A stretch of DNA of 64,000 nt, taken from Caenorhabditis remanei. Taxonomy: Eukaryota > Nematoda > Chromadorea > Rhabditida > Rhabditidae. The position numbers and the translations under genes were made by a program. The DNA is taken from positions 18,738,879 to 18,802,878 of the forward strand of contig NC_071329.1 of the NCBI RefSeq assembly GCF_010183535.1, read 5' to 3'. How positions within the stretch are numbered: the first letter of the stretch is position 1; each line of letters opens with the position of its first letter. Below the pieces are notes generated by a model, which was given only the letters and a program-made list of their open reading frames with translations, ran no database searches and had not been told where the DNA came from. Positions 45,321 to 56,439 of this stretch are shown here, one piece after another.

Positions 45321-46255
45321 TCTTAAAGTACACGTTCTCTCTTTCTCCATCTCCTTCTTTTGTTTCTATATGTGTCCTTTACCACCTTCCCCACGGGAGG
45401 AAACTTGTGTAGACACCTTTTGAACAGAAGTCTTTTGAACATAGTGTCCTTTTGGCGGTTTTTTTGTTATTTCTTCTTTTAAAGTTTGAGTTTTCGACAA
45501 ATATGGTCCCCTGGAGTCAGTTTTTAAATATTTTGCTGATGAAAATGGGTTTAGGATGTTTGAAACTTTTTGTAATTGTTCTAAGCATGCTTATTATTGT
45601 TTTGAACCGACTTCTAACGTTTTTTTTTCAGCCAAATTTCTCATGTTTCTTTATTAGTGCTGCTCTGACCAATCTATAATAGCCTATTTTTAATTCCAGC
45701 CATTTTCTACTGTTCTCAGTTTTGTATAGCCGTTACCGTTTTCAAGTGTTCTCCTTATCAGTTCCGACCTTTAGTTTATGTCACCATATTAATATATTGT
45801 CAGTTTACCTTGTTTGTAGATAATTCAGTGAGGTAAACACGTGAAAATTGAAGGTGCTGATTTCTAACTGCACGTGCAATAAGGTTTTTCTCATTTGCTG
45901 ATGTTTTTACACGTTTTTAACTGGGTTTTAATTTTTTAACACTATTTGATTATTGGTTTCTGAAATTGAACGAATCTAACCAATAATCATTACTTTTGAG
46001 TAAAAATTACTTTTTTAGGCATTTCTTCACTTAGTTCATTAGCATTCATTACCATTTCAATATAATTTCAATACAATTTTTGATTAAATTTTATTCTTAC
46101 TCTGACTACTTTTCCATTATCAAGTTTCAGTATGAACATTGGTTTTTAAGCAAATTTCAGTCATCTTCAGCTGATTTTGAGTGTTTTCAGCCATTTCTAG
46201 CGCGTTTTGAAGGTTTTTAAATATCTTTCTTACTCAAATCACTTTGGCATCAGAT
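45321..46255. other. AT-rich spacer, nothing recognised
   Basis: One hydrophobic ORF at 45452-45679 is Phe/Leu-rich by base composition and has no splice or domain support. Confidence 0.4.
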
Positions 46256-46263
46256 CTCTACAG

Positions 46264-46788
46264 CAGAGTTGCACGGAATTCCGACTTCCGACTTCCGGGC
46301 ATTTTTTCATTCCGACTTCCGACTTCCGGATAAGGAATTTCACTTCAGACTTTCGTCATTCCATAACTGTGGAATTTTCGAAAAGTGAATTTTGCAGAAA
46401 TGCATGGAAAAATGGTCTAAAAGGACAGAAAATAGGCTTTTCTTCAGCCAAAAACTAATTTTTCACTGATTTTCTCGAATTTTATGAACTTTTTCTCTTG
46501 GAGTTTTTGAAAATTTGAGAAAAAATCTAATTCCGACTTCCGACTTCCGACTTCCAACTTCCGACTTCCGGGCGTTTTTTCACTTCCGTCTTCCGAGTTC
46601 CGACTTCCGGATAAGGAAAATCGCTTCCGACTTCCAACTTCCGACTTCCGGGCGTTTTTTCACTTCCGACTTCCGAGTTCCGACTTCCGGATAAGGAAAA
46701 TCGCTTCCGACTTCCGACTTCCGGATAAGGAAATTCACTTCCGACTTCCGACTTCCGGATAAGAAATTTTCACTTCCATGCAACTCTG
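46264..46788. mobile_element. Family G hAT-like element with a (TTCCGAC)n body
   Basis: CAGAGTTGCACGGAATTCCG at the left and CTTCCATGCAACTCTG at the right. Flanks CTCTACAG (46256-46263) and CTCTTCAG (46789-46796) are an 8-bp duplication with one mismatch. The body is TTCCGACTTCCGACTTCCGG arrays on both sides of a unique centre. Confidence 0.85.
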
Positions 46789-46796
46789 CTCTTCAG

Positions 46797-47555
46797 ATCT
46801 TTGTAGCTACAGTAACTACAATCCTCTTTGACACCTTCAAAATCCGGTTTCTAAGTAAAAATTTATGCTGTAACTACAGTATGCCATCTCTCCTTAATAA
46901 GCTCCTTACCGTTTCATTTATAGCTATTTTTAGCCATTTTTTAAAGCGCCTTTGATTGCATATCAGCTTGTATTACTGTAACTACAGTACCCCCCCTTAT
47001 TTCTTATTTCCCCTCAAGACCTCTCCATCTAAACTCTTACGTGACGTTTGGTCACTGATTCATTCGATACCCCCAGTTTACACACACGTCTGCCCTCTCT
47101 ACCCTCTCTAAAATAAATATATGTTTACTTTTGTTCCGTGTCCCCACCCCGTCCACGTTGTTTTTGTTATATATAAACGCTTTTTGAGTTTACTTTTAAG
47201 AATTTAGAAATCGATTTTGGGTTCTGGGTCAAATTCTTACCTAATTTATGGGGTTTTTATCCTCCCTGACAGTTGGTTTGGGGTTTGGAAGCGATGAGTC
47301 ATGGTTTTAGGGTTTACGTGACAATTTTAAATAGTTGAATTGCATGAATTGTTTTAGGAATTGGTTGATTTTAAAATAGTTAACCTATTTTTAATTTTTA
47401 ATTCTTAGTTCGTTTTATAGCTTGAGATCGGCTAATATTGGCGATGTCTAGATTTCAAGTTATTTTTGATTCGAAAACAGTAAATTTCAATGGTTTTATC
47501 TTTGAAAAACATAAAAATAATTGCGTTTTCTATAAGATTTTGTAAAAAAAAATCT
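46797..47555. other. Spacer with possible promoter at 47030-47120
   Basis: TACGTGACGTTTGGTCACTG and a CT-rich run precede AAATAAATATATG. Could be an internal SAND-gene promoter; weak evidence. The rest is featureless. Confidence 0.3.
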
Positions 47556-47559
47556 GTAA

Positions 47560-48115
47560 AAACTGTAAAAGGTACAAATCGATTTTTCAAAGTTTTCCGG
47601 CTATTTTTAGCTGTTTTTTGTGGTTTTTTTTTGATTTTTGATTTTTTTCAAGTTATAACGTCAAACATTATAACAAATCTACTTGTACTCCATCAAATTC
47701 GGCAAAAATCAGAAAAAATATATTTCAAAAAACTGCCCCACTTTGGCACCCTGTAACTTTTTTGTTATTAATCCGATAAATTTAAAATTATAATTGCCTT
47801 GTAGATCAAATCTAGCTCTTTATTTTTGTAGTTGACAACTTTTTGATAGCTCGGCCCACTTTTGAGATTTGCCGCTTTAAAGACAGCCTACTGTAGTGGA
47901 GAGAAGTCGCGCTCGGTTTTCTGACTTTAAAGGCGCATATCTCAAAAGTGGGCGGAGCAATCAGAAAGTTGTCAACTACAAAAATGGAGAGCTAGATTTG
48001 ATCTACAAAATAAATGTAAATTCAGTAAAATAAATAAAAATAGAAAGCCGCGACGGGATCTCAAAGTCAGTAGCCAATCTTAGCCGATCTCAACCGATCT
48101 CAACCGATCTTGAAT
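47560..48115. repeat. Long family A copy with both extended flanks
   Basis: The core 47817-47990 is palindromic. The left flank has TTTGGCACCCTGTAACTTTT; the right flank has CGACGGGATCTCAAAGTCAG and CGATCTCAACCGATCTCAAC. The loop GACAGCCTACTGTAGTGGAG plus AGAAGTCGCGC is nearly identical to that of the 57870 copy. Confidence 0.85.
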
Positions 48116-48196
48116 GATTTTTCCCTATTTTTTTAATTTTTTTCATTCTGGCTAACTTTTCTCATTTTCGCACTACTATAAAATCCAATTTTCCAG

Positions 48197-51100
48197 ATGA
48201 AACGCGTCCATTCCATCGGTCTTGTCTCCCCAGAACCGTCCTACTCGACTCCGCCCATTAAACTATCGAAAACTGATTTCGAGAACGAGAATCCCCTTCT
48301 AGAAGTGAAAAACGAGGAGGATGAGCTCATCCAATCGGGTTCTGAGTCCATTCCATCTCCGACGACATCTTCTTCCTCAAATTCTGCTCCAGATGCAAAT
48401 GTAGACGTCACCGGGGAATTGGTGGTCGAACCCATTGCTCAGGTTATTATGCCGAAGTTGGTTGAGGTGAGTTATACTGGAAATTGACTGAAAATTTTGA
48501 AAAAAAAAACGTATTTTTACGGATTTTGGGTGAAAAATGTGCTTTTTAAGGTGAAAATGGGGTTTTTAAACTGAAAAATCTTGATTTTTAACCTAAAACT
48601 ATCATTTTATACATTTTTAGTTTATATTTAGGTATTTAATCTAACAACTATGATATCCAACCAATTTTCAGTTCCAACTCGATTTTCAGCAAAAACTCAA
48701 ATTTTGGTTGTTTTCCGCTTATTTTGAATAAAAAATAACAGTTTTTGAGCAAAAAATTTGATTTTTTTAACCTGAAACGGTTATTTTTATGTATTTCCAG
48801 GCATTTTCAGCTCCTACCATGATTTTTTGGCCTATACTCGATTGATTTCTAGCGAAAATTCTCAATTTTTGGTTATTTTAAACCAATTTTTTCCAATTTT
48901 TTGCTCAAAATCATCTTAAAATTTATTATTCCAGGTAAAATGCGGCAACCTCATTGGTGTCCTTCACACGGAGCTCTTCATCTGCCCTGGCATCCGGGAG
49001 GCTTGTATCGAGATTCCCGGTAAGGTTTTTAAAATTTTTAAAATGAAAAATTTTTCAAATGAAAAAAAATTAAAATGGCAAAAATGCTAAATTTTGCACT
49101 AAAAACTGGTGAAAACGGTCAATCACGCAGTAAAATTCTATGCTAACTTTGAGAGCTTATTTTGAGCTCAGTTTTTGCTCAATTAAAAAAATTTTATATT
49201 CACTTTGTAGATCAAAACGTGTAGATCATTTTTGTAATTGACAACTTTTTGAAAGCTCCGCCCACTTTTGGGATATGCACCTTTAAAAAGAAAGAGAGAG
49301 CGCGCGCCGCCGACACCCCAGCCAATCTTTAAAGGCGCATAGCTCAAAAGTAGGTGGAGCTATCAAAAAGTTGTCAACTACAAAAATGATTCACACGTTT
49401 TTATCTATAAAATAAACATTAATTTTTGAATTTTTGAGTTCTTTGAGCAAAAATAAGAGCCGTCTCAAAGGGAGCCAGACTTTTCACACTGTTTTAATCC
49501 ATTTGTCCCATTTTTGGCTATTTTTGGTCATTTTTGACCGATTTTAACAAATTCTTGTGTTTCAGACTTCCCGCACTTCCTAACCCCTGTCGAATTCACT
49601 ATTAAAGCTGAAAAAAGTAAGCAAAAGGACTGGAAAGGAGCCATCAAGCACAATGGGAAGATGTTACGGTAAGCCACGCCCACTTTCAGCAAAATGATGC
49701 ATTCAATACCATTTTGGTATCATTTTCAGAACCCTGATGGAATTCAAGCAACTCGATTTCTACAACCACCACACTACATGCTCCTTTAAATGTCACTCCC
49801 GTAACTATATCACAAAAAACGGAGGGACGTTGCCTCGCCCCACCCATCGACCTGCCAAAGAGCCCAAAGAGCCCAGAAGACACTCTTCGGCACCCCACAC
49901 GAAAGAGCAACAGACGGCAGTGATGACTCAGTTGTTACAAGGAGAACTCATGAAAAATCCGACGATTTTGGCGGCGTTCGCCGCCCATTGTAACGCTGAG
50001 AATCAGAAGAGAAAGGAGGAGGCGGAGAGGAAGCTGGCGGAGAAGCAGACGGCGATTAGGAATTTGATAGATAATGGTAAGTGTTAAAGATTTGTAGATC
50101 ATGTTTTGTAGATCATTTTTGTAGTTGACAACTTTTTGATAGCTCCGCCCACTTTTGAGATATCCGCCTTTAAAGTTGGAAACTGCCTAAATTAATCATT
50201 TTTATCGCCAAAATGTGGTTTTTACATCAAAAAAGCTGGAAAAATTCTATTTCTGACAATGAAAAACACTTGAAACCTAATTTTCTATGCCGGATATCAT
50301 ATTCTTAGCAAAAATCAAATTTGGCCGAGAAGGTGTTGGTCAAGGTGCACCAATGGGTTCCACCAGGGTTTGATCCCACTTGGGGTAAATTTTTTGATTT
50401 TTTCTGTTTTTCATTTAGTTTATCTTGTAGATCAAAACTTGCTCTCTATTTTTCTAGTTGGCAATTTTCAGATAGCTCCGCCCACTTTTGAGATATGCGC
50501 CTTTAAAGATAGTTCTTTGGAGAGAAGGCGCACATCTCAAAAGTGGGCGGAGCTATCAAAAAAATGTCAACTACAAAAATGATCTACAAGTTTTGATCTA
50601 CAATAATCATTATCTTATTTCTAGACCCCACGCAATTCTGGACCCAAACGATGCATTCCAAGATGTCCACTTTCGTCCTCACTAAAATCTCCCGAGAATT
50701 CGGAATCCTCGCTCAGAATCTGTGTCGAGGAGTGGATTTCGAGACGAGCGCCTCGAAAATGGCTCAGGTGATCCGGATTCTTGGAATATCTGAATCGATG
50801 AGTAGAGAGATGTGTGGAGAGTTTGTGATGCCCTCGTCAACGACTGGAACAGTGGCAGGACCGACCGTTTTTGGTAAGTTTTGTTTTGGGGCTGAAGTTT
50901 ACGAGCTAAAATTGTCTAAGATTGCCTAAAATTGCAAAAAATCGGTTGAAATTGTCTGAAATTGTCAAAAATCTCTTAAAATTGGCTTAAATTGGCTAAG
51001 ATTGGTTGAGATCGGCTAAAATCAACTTCTTTCAGTTTTTTACTTTGAACACTCTTTGGTTTTGTGTTCTTAAAGTGGTTCAAACTGTTCAAAACTGTGA

Positions 51101-51901
51101 TTTTACAAAAGATTTTTTATAGACTAAAAAAATACATTTTAATTCTGTGAAATTTTGCGCAAAAATTGATTAAAATTGGTTAAATTTGGGCCAACAATGG
51201 GCTAAATGGGTTAGAACAGCCATTTTCAATTAGACTCACTTTGAGAACCCGCCACGGCTCTTATTTTTGCTTAAAAATTACAAAAGTAATATTCATTTTG
51301 TAGATCAAATCTAGTAGATCATTTTTGTAGTTGACAACTTTTTCTTAGCTCTTTCCACTTTTGAGATATGCGCTTTAAAACTCGGCAGTGTGTGTGACAT
51401 TCTCTTCTCAGAAGATTATCTTTAAAGGCGCATATCTCAAAAGTAGGCGGAGCTATCAAAAAGTTGTAAACTACAAAAATGATCTACTAGATTCGATCTA
51501 CAAAATAAGTATAAATTTAAAAACGCTGATCAAAACCGTAAACCGTGACGGGATCTCAAATTCAGATCCTATTTTAGCCGATTTTAACCGATCTGAGCCG
51601 ATCTGAATCCATCTGAACCGACCACAGAGCCTTACCAAGGTCAAAAATAGCCTAAAAATCTCAAAAAATTTATTAAAAGTACCCAAAAACCCGTCCGAAA
51701 CCCCCAAATTCCTTTTTTCCAGACCCCGCCCTCCGCAAAGAGAACACCACCAACACAGCCGCCTCCTCCTCCCAAATGCCCGAAGAAATCCATCCGATTC
51801 TTCCGATTCAGAATCCGCCAATGTTTAATTTAAACAATAATAATATTACAAGTTTGAGCTCTTCTGAAAAATTGGAGTTAATGTTGAAACAGATTATTTG
51901 A
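48197..51901 (+). CDS. gmeb: GMEB-like SAND-domain DNA-binding protein, 410 aa, 6 exons
   Basis: Exons: 48197-48466, 48935-49019, 49566-49668, 49730-50076, 50625-50873 and 51723-51901; phases sum to 411 codons with TGA. Residues 1-90 are acidic and Ser-rich. The SAND domain covers about 91-180, with VKCGNLIGVLHTELFICPGI and the DNA-contacting KDWK at 139-142. It ends with LDFYNHHTTCSFKCHSRNY, the Cys/His zinc-binding tail typical of GMEB proteins. Residues about 215-270 form a charged coiled coil (QKRKEEAERKLAEKQTAIRN), and the C-terminus is Asn/Ser-rich. GMEB proteins are nuclear factors that bind ACGT-type elements. The ATG directly follows TTTTCCAG, so it is trans-spliced or has an upstream non-coding exon. 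The gmeb symbol is a family assignment; C. elegans has several paralogues. Confidence 0.93.
49222..49392. repeat. Family A palindrome in SAND-gene intron 2
   Basis: Complete arms with the GCGCGCGCCGCCGACACCCC loop found also at 14330. Confidence 0.85.
50112..50180. repeat. Family A half-copy in SAND-gene intron 4
   Basis: Left arm only, ending ATATCCGCCTTTAAAG. A segment following it (AAATTAATCATTTTTATCGC, GGTGTTGGTCAAGGTGCACC) also follows the half-copy at 31357. Confidence 0.75.
50438..50585. repeat. Family A palindrome in SAND-gene intron 4
   Basis: Complete arms with a very short loop (ATAGTTCTTTGGAGAG), so a tight hairpin. About 40 bp upstream of exon 5. Confidence 0.85.
51320..51485. 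repeat. Family A palindrome in SAND-gene intron 5
   Basis: Complete arms. The right flank has GTGACGGGATCTCAAATTCA and CCGATCTGAGCCGATC. Confidence 0.85.
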
Positions 51902-52019
51902 TTTTTCTCGAAAAAAAATTTCGAAAAAAAAAATTTTTTTTGAAAATTTTTTAATAATTATTTTTATTTGTAGCAAACGTGCTCTATGGAATTCTTGACA
52001 AGACATTCAAATTTTTGAT

Positions 52020-52520
52020 TAAAACTTTTAAATAAGGTGTTTTTACTCAAAATTTCAAAAAATGTTCCTTAGAGCGCGTTTGCACCCCCAAAATTTCAAA
52101 ATTTTTAAAATTTAACCATTTTCTCTCTATTTCCCAATCTATATTTAATAACCATGTTCTGATATCTCTTATTTTTAAGTTTTGCTTTACACACACATTC
52201 ACATCTCTGACTGAAAAAAAATCGGAAAAAAAATTTTTTTTGCATTTTTTTTTTCGAAATTTTTGATATTTTTTTGACCTAAATTCATCATGGCTGTGCC
52301 TTTCCTTTCTGCCTTAAAACCGCTTTTTCGTTCCATTTCCCTCGCTTTTTGACTGTTTTTTTTCACTTTTTGTGTCCCCTTGTCTCGGTTCCCCCCAATG
52401 TATCATTGTATTTTTCTATAATTTTTTTAAATATCGTCATAATTTTTTCTCCTTCAACTCTCTTTAATACTCGGTATAATTTTGTGGCAAAATTGAAATA
52501 AAAGTTATTCTGGTATGTTC
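52020..52520 (+). other. SAND-gene 3'UTR (parental copy of the duplicated segment)
   Basis: Follows the TGA by about 120 bp and runs past the poly(A) signal. Landmarks TTTTGCTTTACACACACATT, TTTTTTCTCCTTCAACTC and GGCAAAATTGAAATAAA are repeated in the same order at 57400-57760. Confidence 0.75.
52497..52502 (+). terminator. AATAAA polyadenylation signal for the SAND gene
   Basis: AATTGAAATAAAAGTT, about 600 bp after the stop. The signal is conserved in the duplicated copy at 57745. Confidence 0.65.
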
Positions 52521-52714
52521 GGTGGTAAGCTTCCTCAGGAGCTGAGGCAAACTTGACCCTCTAACTTTTCTGGACAAAAATTTTCAAATTTCTGAATTAA
52601 TTCAATAAATTCTCCATAAAATTCCGCATCTTTTAAGCTAAAAACCATGGAATTTTCATTTTTAGAAAAATAGTTATGCTATGTCAAAGTTTTCTTCACT
52701 GGAATCCCATTGGA

Positions 52715-52915
52715 AAAAAACGCGTCAACGTCACGCCAGCCACACCCAGGGATCATAATATAAGTACGTAGGATTTATGTGCCTGAAATTGCAATTCCCA
52801 CCTAATATTGTACAACGCGCCAACGACGCGCCAGAGTCAATAGAAACTGGTAATCCACTTCTTCCTTGGATCCATCTATTTAGTTGAAAAAAGAAACGCG
52901 TCAACAACACGCCAG
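52715..52915. repeat. Three ACGCGTCAACGNCACGCCAG motifs
   Basis: Copies near 52719, 52813 and 52895, same orientation, about 90 bp apart. Variants of the GGCGCGCCAGAC motif with CAACG for CAAAGG. Confidence 0.7.
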
Positions 52916-53119
52916 ACTGGAAAAACATTACATTATGAATTTATTACTGGAATATTTTAATATATGACAATTAGAAAGACAAAAATGGTGAAAGATGGGT
53001 TCTGAGCAAATGGGAGATACATATATTGCAGATGAATGACATTTTGGGTAGGGAGTGAATGTGAAGAACATTAGAGACACGTGTAATAAGGGGAAAGGGA
53101 TTTTGAGAACAATATATAG

Positions 53120-53534
53120 CAGACTTGCAAAATATCGGCCCGGCCCGGCTCGGCCCGTCGGCCCGGCCCGGCCCGGGCCGGTAGAGAAAGTTGTCGGCCC
53201 GGCCCGGCCCGGTCGGCCCGGAGTCAAAAAATGAGCACAATTTTTTCACAATATTTTTCGAAATTTTTTGAAATTTTCATCAAAAATAGTCAAAAATCCT
53301 ATGTACACTTGAGTTTTATCGATATGTAAAAACATAGTCGAAAATTCGACTTTTTTGCGAAAAAATCAAAAAAATTTCAAAAAATTCAAATTTTCACATT
53401 TTTGTACTGTGACCCGGGCCGACCGGGCCGGGCCGGGCCGGGCCAGGCCGGGCCGGGCCGGGCCGGGCCGGGCCGGGCCGGGCCGGTGAAAATTCTCAAA
53501 TCGGCCCGGCCCGGCCCGGCCCGGCCCGGCCCGT
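53120..53534. mobile_element. Family F hAT-like element with (GGGCC)n arms and perfect 8-bp TSD
   Basis: CAGACTTGCAAAATATCGG at the left and GCCCGTTGCAAGTATG at the right are flanked by ATATATAG at 53112-53119 and 53535-53542. Both arms contain long CGGCCCGGCCCGG arrays around an AT-rich centre. ORFs translating to Gly/Pro/Arg/Ala repeats are artefacts of the array. Confidence 0.9.
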
Positions 53535-53765
53535 TGCAAGTATGATATATAGCAACATGGCTATCGGGAGCAGAAAATGCGATTTCTATAATATTGGATA
53601 AAAATATGATAGAAGAGAACATTCTGTTTCTATTCATGTAAAATTTAAATATTTATTCAACGGAATCTTTATGAGAGATGCATTATCGGATTTTTTTTTT
53701 GCTTTTGTTAAATTTCACACATAATTTCATGTAATCGACAAATATTTAACAGTAAAAGAAGAAAA

Positions 53766-53771
53766 TTTATT
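53766..53771 (-). terminator. AATAAA overlapping the stop codon of the trypsin-fold gene
   Basis: GAATAAATTTTC: the TAA stop lies inside AATAAA. If used, cleavage would leave a 3'UTR of only 10-20 nt. Confidence 0.4.
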
Positions 53772-56420
53772 CATTCCATTCGCTTTCTCCATCAGATTCG
53801 ACCGGTGGCAATAAATCCTAAAGTCCATACTTGTCAACGGGCCGAAACGGGCCGACACGGGCCGGCTCGTAACTCGCTTCAAACTCAATATTATGAGCTA
53901 AAAAATCTACCAAAATGTAGATCTCAGCGAGTTCTATATCCGTGGCCGTCTACGGACTGGATGGCTATTCGTTAATGTGCCGCGGGCCGGGAAAAGGTGC
54001 CAAAAAGCGCGAAAATGGCCAAAAAAGCCATTCTAGCCCGGCCAGCGGCAAATTAACGAGTAGACATCCGGCCCGTAGTAGGCTACAGACATAGAACTCG
54101 TCGAGATCTACATTTTGGTATATTTTTCAACTCATAATATTCATTTTGACGCGAGTTACGAGCCGGCCCGTGTCGGCCCGTTGGCAATAAATCCTAAAGT
54201 CCAAAAATTGTTACATGGTAATTATTATCAGTTAATATTACCTGAATGTGAGAAAGAATGGATATCATTGCCACAAGACAACAACGGTCCCCAGATGATG
54301 TAGATCGTCCGTTTTGATCTTCTATCTGCATGCCTATCAGTTGGCCGCGTTCGTTCCAGCAGCTCCCACCACTGTAGCCTGAGCCGCTCGATCCTGTATA
54401 CCGTAATCTTCGAGTCACATCGCTCACGATGATTCCTGTTGACAGCGATTGATGACTTGTCTTTTGATGAATAATGGAATAACCCATCTAAATAAGTGCA
54501 TTTTTTGGAATCCGGATTCCGGAATTCCGGGTTTTTTCGTCATTCCGGTTCCGGATTCCGGATTCCGGAAAATCTAAAATCTCGTTCCGGTTCCGGATTC
54601 CGGAAACTGAAAAATCGCATTCCGATTCCGGATTCCGTATTCCGGAAAATCTAAAATCTCATTTCGGTTCCGGATTCCGGATTCCGGAAACTGAAAAATC
54701 GCATTCCGATCCCGGATTCCGTATTCCGGAAAGTCTAAAATCTCATTCCGGTTCCGGATTCCGTATTCCGGAAACTGAAAAATCGCATTCCGATTCCGGA
54801 TTCCGGATTCCGGAAAATGAAAATTTGATTTCGGATTCCGAAATTCCGGAATTCCGGGTTTTTTCGTCATTCCGATTCCGGATTCCGGATTCCGAGTTCC
54901 GGATTCCGAAATTCCGGAATCCCGAGTTGTTTGTCATTCCTATTCCGGATTCCGGATTCCGGAAACTGAAAAATCGCATTCCGATTCCCGATTCCGTATT
55001 CCGGAAAATGAAAATTTTCATTCTGGTTCCGGATTCCGGATTCCGAAAAATCTAAAATCGCATTCCGATTCCGGATTCCGTATTCCGGAAACTCAAAAAT
55101 CGCATTCCGATTCCGGATTCCGGAAACTGAAAAATCGCATTCCGTACAACTCTGCTAAATAAGTGCTTTTTTTGGAATAATTCAGTAAAATACTTCAATT
55201 GATAGAAATTTACCATCAGGTACTGCATTCCCTTTCGAGGTAGGACTGAATTCGAGATTAAATCTTTATCACAAAGATCTGATCCAAGCGATTCCAGAAT
55301 AATCGTGTCAAGTTCTTCAATAATTTTTGCAACTCGTGTTGTTACTTCAAGTGTTTTGTCCGACCAAGAACGGATAACAAGTTGGTCACCTAGAAATAGA
55401 CAATTAAATGAAAAAAAAACCCATTACTAACAAACCTATTTCAAATGATTTATTCTCGCCGTGTCGAAAAGTTGCAGCAAGTCTTGGAGTCAATGGGATC
55501 GCACTTCTCTTATAATTGTCTTTGTCTAGATTGTAGTATAAAGCGTATCTTCCAATGGTAGCAGCCAAGTCACCATCAACAGGCATTTCTTGATATTCCG
55601 GCTCGATTTTGCGTTTCTTTGGAGGAGCAGGAGCGGCTAGAATTGATAAATTGTTAATGTTTAAAATAAATCTTGGAATCAGAGCTGTGCGGAAGTAAAA
55701 TTTTTGAAAAGGGAAGAAGGAAGAAGGAAGGAACCACCAAAATTCCGTCAAAAACCACCAAAATTCCGTCGAAATTCCGTCGAAATTCCGTCAAAAACCA
55801 CCAAAATTCCGTCGAAATTCCGTCGAAATTCCGTCGAAAACCACCAAAATTCCGTCGAAATTCCGTCGAAAATTCCGTCGAAATTCCGTCGAAAATTCCG
55901 TCGAAATTCCGTCGAAATTCCGTCGAAAATTACAAAATTTTAGTAAACTTTTCAACGGAAGAAGGAACAAGGAAGAAGGAAGTAAAATTTTTGAAAAGGA
56001 AGAAGGAAGTCGAAGGAAAGACATATTATTATATGATGTTAAACATAGAAATTAATGATGGGTAATTAAAAAAATAATTCAATCGTAAATTATACAAACC
56101 TTCGAAACTCCATGAAGAACAAGGTCGAGAAGGTGTCTTGTTGGATTCCACAAAAAAATCGATATCTGGCCAGCCATCTGGTAGAATAAATGCTGTACCA
56201 GATTCATTCATTCTGAATTAATTGAAATTAAAATCAAATGATTCAAATATTTAACTTACAAGCACCCATACTTACTTCCGTTAGACTCGTAGCTCATTGA
56301 TACAATTGCATCACGATCCAGAAGGAATTGACTTTTAATTGTGCTTTGTGTTAGTATATTGCACGGCAAATCTAATTCTATCGTATTGTCCATCATTCTT
56401 ATTTTTATGGTTTTAGCCAT
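53767..56420 (-). CDS. Trypsin-fold (PA clan) protein with a PKKRK nuclear-localisation-like motif, 315 aa, 6 exons
   Basis: Exons on the minus strand: 56420-56260, 56212-56100, 55636-55436, 55389-55214, 54487-54242 and 53817-53767; phases sum to 316 codons. The protein starts MAKTIKIRMMDNTIELDLPC. Residues 92-101 read AAPAPPKKRK, a textbook monopartite NLS pattern. A candidate catalytic triad is H150 (LAATFRHG), D186 (EELDTIILE, like the D-x-ALL strand) and S256 (GSGYSGGSCW, the GxSGG nucleophile loop), followed by RGQLIGMQIED. The order H-D-S and the spacing fit the chymotrypsin fold. No signal peptide is seen, and with the NLS a nuclear or cytosolic role is more likely than secretion. The acidic tail ends VESDGESEWNE. 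The start follows a TTTTCAG acceptor; one extra upstream exon is possible. Introns 2, 4 and 5 carry transposon insertions. I do not recognise the specific family. Confidence 0.78.
53826..54181. mobile_element. Family F hAT-like element inserted at the last 3' splice site of the trypsin-fold gene
   Basis: The left end CATACTTGTCAACGGGCC is intact. The right end stops at GGCCCGTTG, short of the usual CAAGTATG. The direct repeat GGCAATAAATCCTAAAGTCC flanks it at 53807-53826 and 54183-54202, longer than the normal 8 bp (CTAAAGTC). On the gene's strand this repeat is the acceptor ...CTTTAG|GATTTATTGCC, so the splice site and first codons of the last exon exist twice. Confidence 0.88.
54512..55154. 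mobile_element. Family G-type insertion with an (ATTCCGG)n body in trypsin-fold gene intron 4
   Basis: The right end TTCCGTACAACTCTG is the family G terminus. The left terminus is missing. The flanking direct repeat CTAAATAAGTGCNTTTTTTG spans 54488-54511 and 55155-55178 (24 bp, one mismatch). The body is a higher-order array: GGAAACTGAAAAATCGCATT and GGAAAATCTAAAATCTCATT blocks alternate with CCGGATTCCGGATTCCGG. Confidence 0.85.
55680..56025. mobile_element. Family G-type insertion with AATTCCGTCGA body in trypsin-fold gene intron 2
   Basis: The left end is CAGAGCTGTGCGGAAGTAAA; the right end is degraded after GGAAGAAGGAAGTCGAAGGA. About 17 AATTCCGTCGA/AACCACCAA units sit between GGAAGAAGGAAGAAGGA flanks. 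The long ORFs on both strands here are repeat artefacts. Confidence 0.8.
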
Positions 56421-56439
56421 TTGAGACGAGTCTGAATCT

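Noticed and set aside
45452..45679. 75-codon hydrophobic ORF
   Set aside because: Phe/Leu richness follows from T-rich DNA. No neighbouring exon or conserved motif.
52928..53637. ORFs on the minus strand translating to Gly/Pro/Arg/Ala repeats
   Set aside because: Produced by the GGGCC arrays of a palindromic element with a perfect 8-bp target duplication.
53806..54203. Simple 8-bp TSD for the family F element in the trypsin-fold gene
   Set aside because: The direct repeat extends to 22 bp and the right element end is missing, so the event was more complex than standard hAT insertion.
54574..55055. ORFs with repeating ESGIRNRN/FPEYG peptides
   Set aside because: All frames of the ATTCCGG array are open by composition. 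The region is an intron between phase-0 exons.
55673..56065. 130-codon ORF rich in Arg/Asn/Ser/Val
   Set aside because: Translation of the AATTCCGTCGA array inside an intron.
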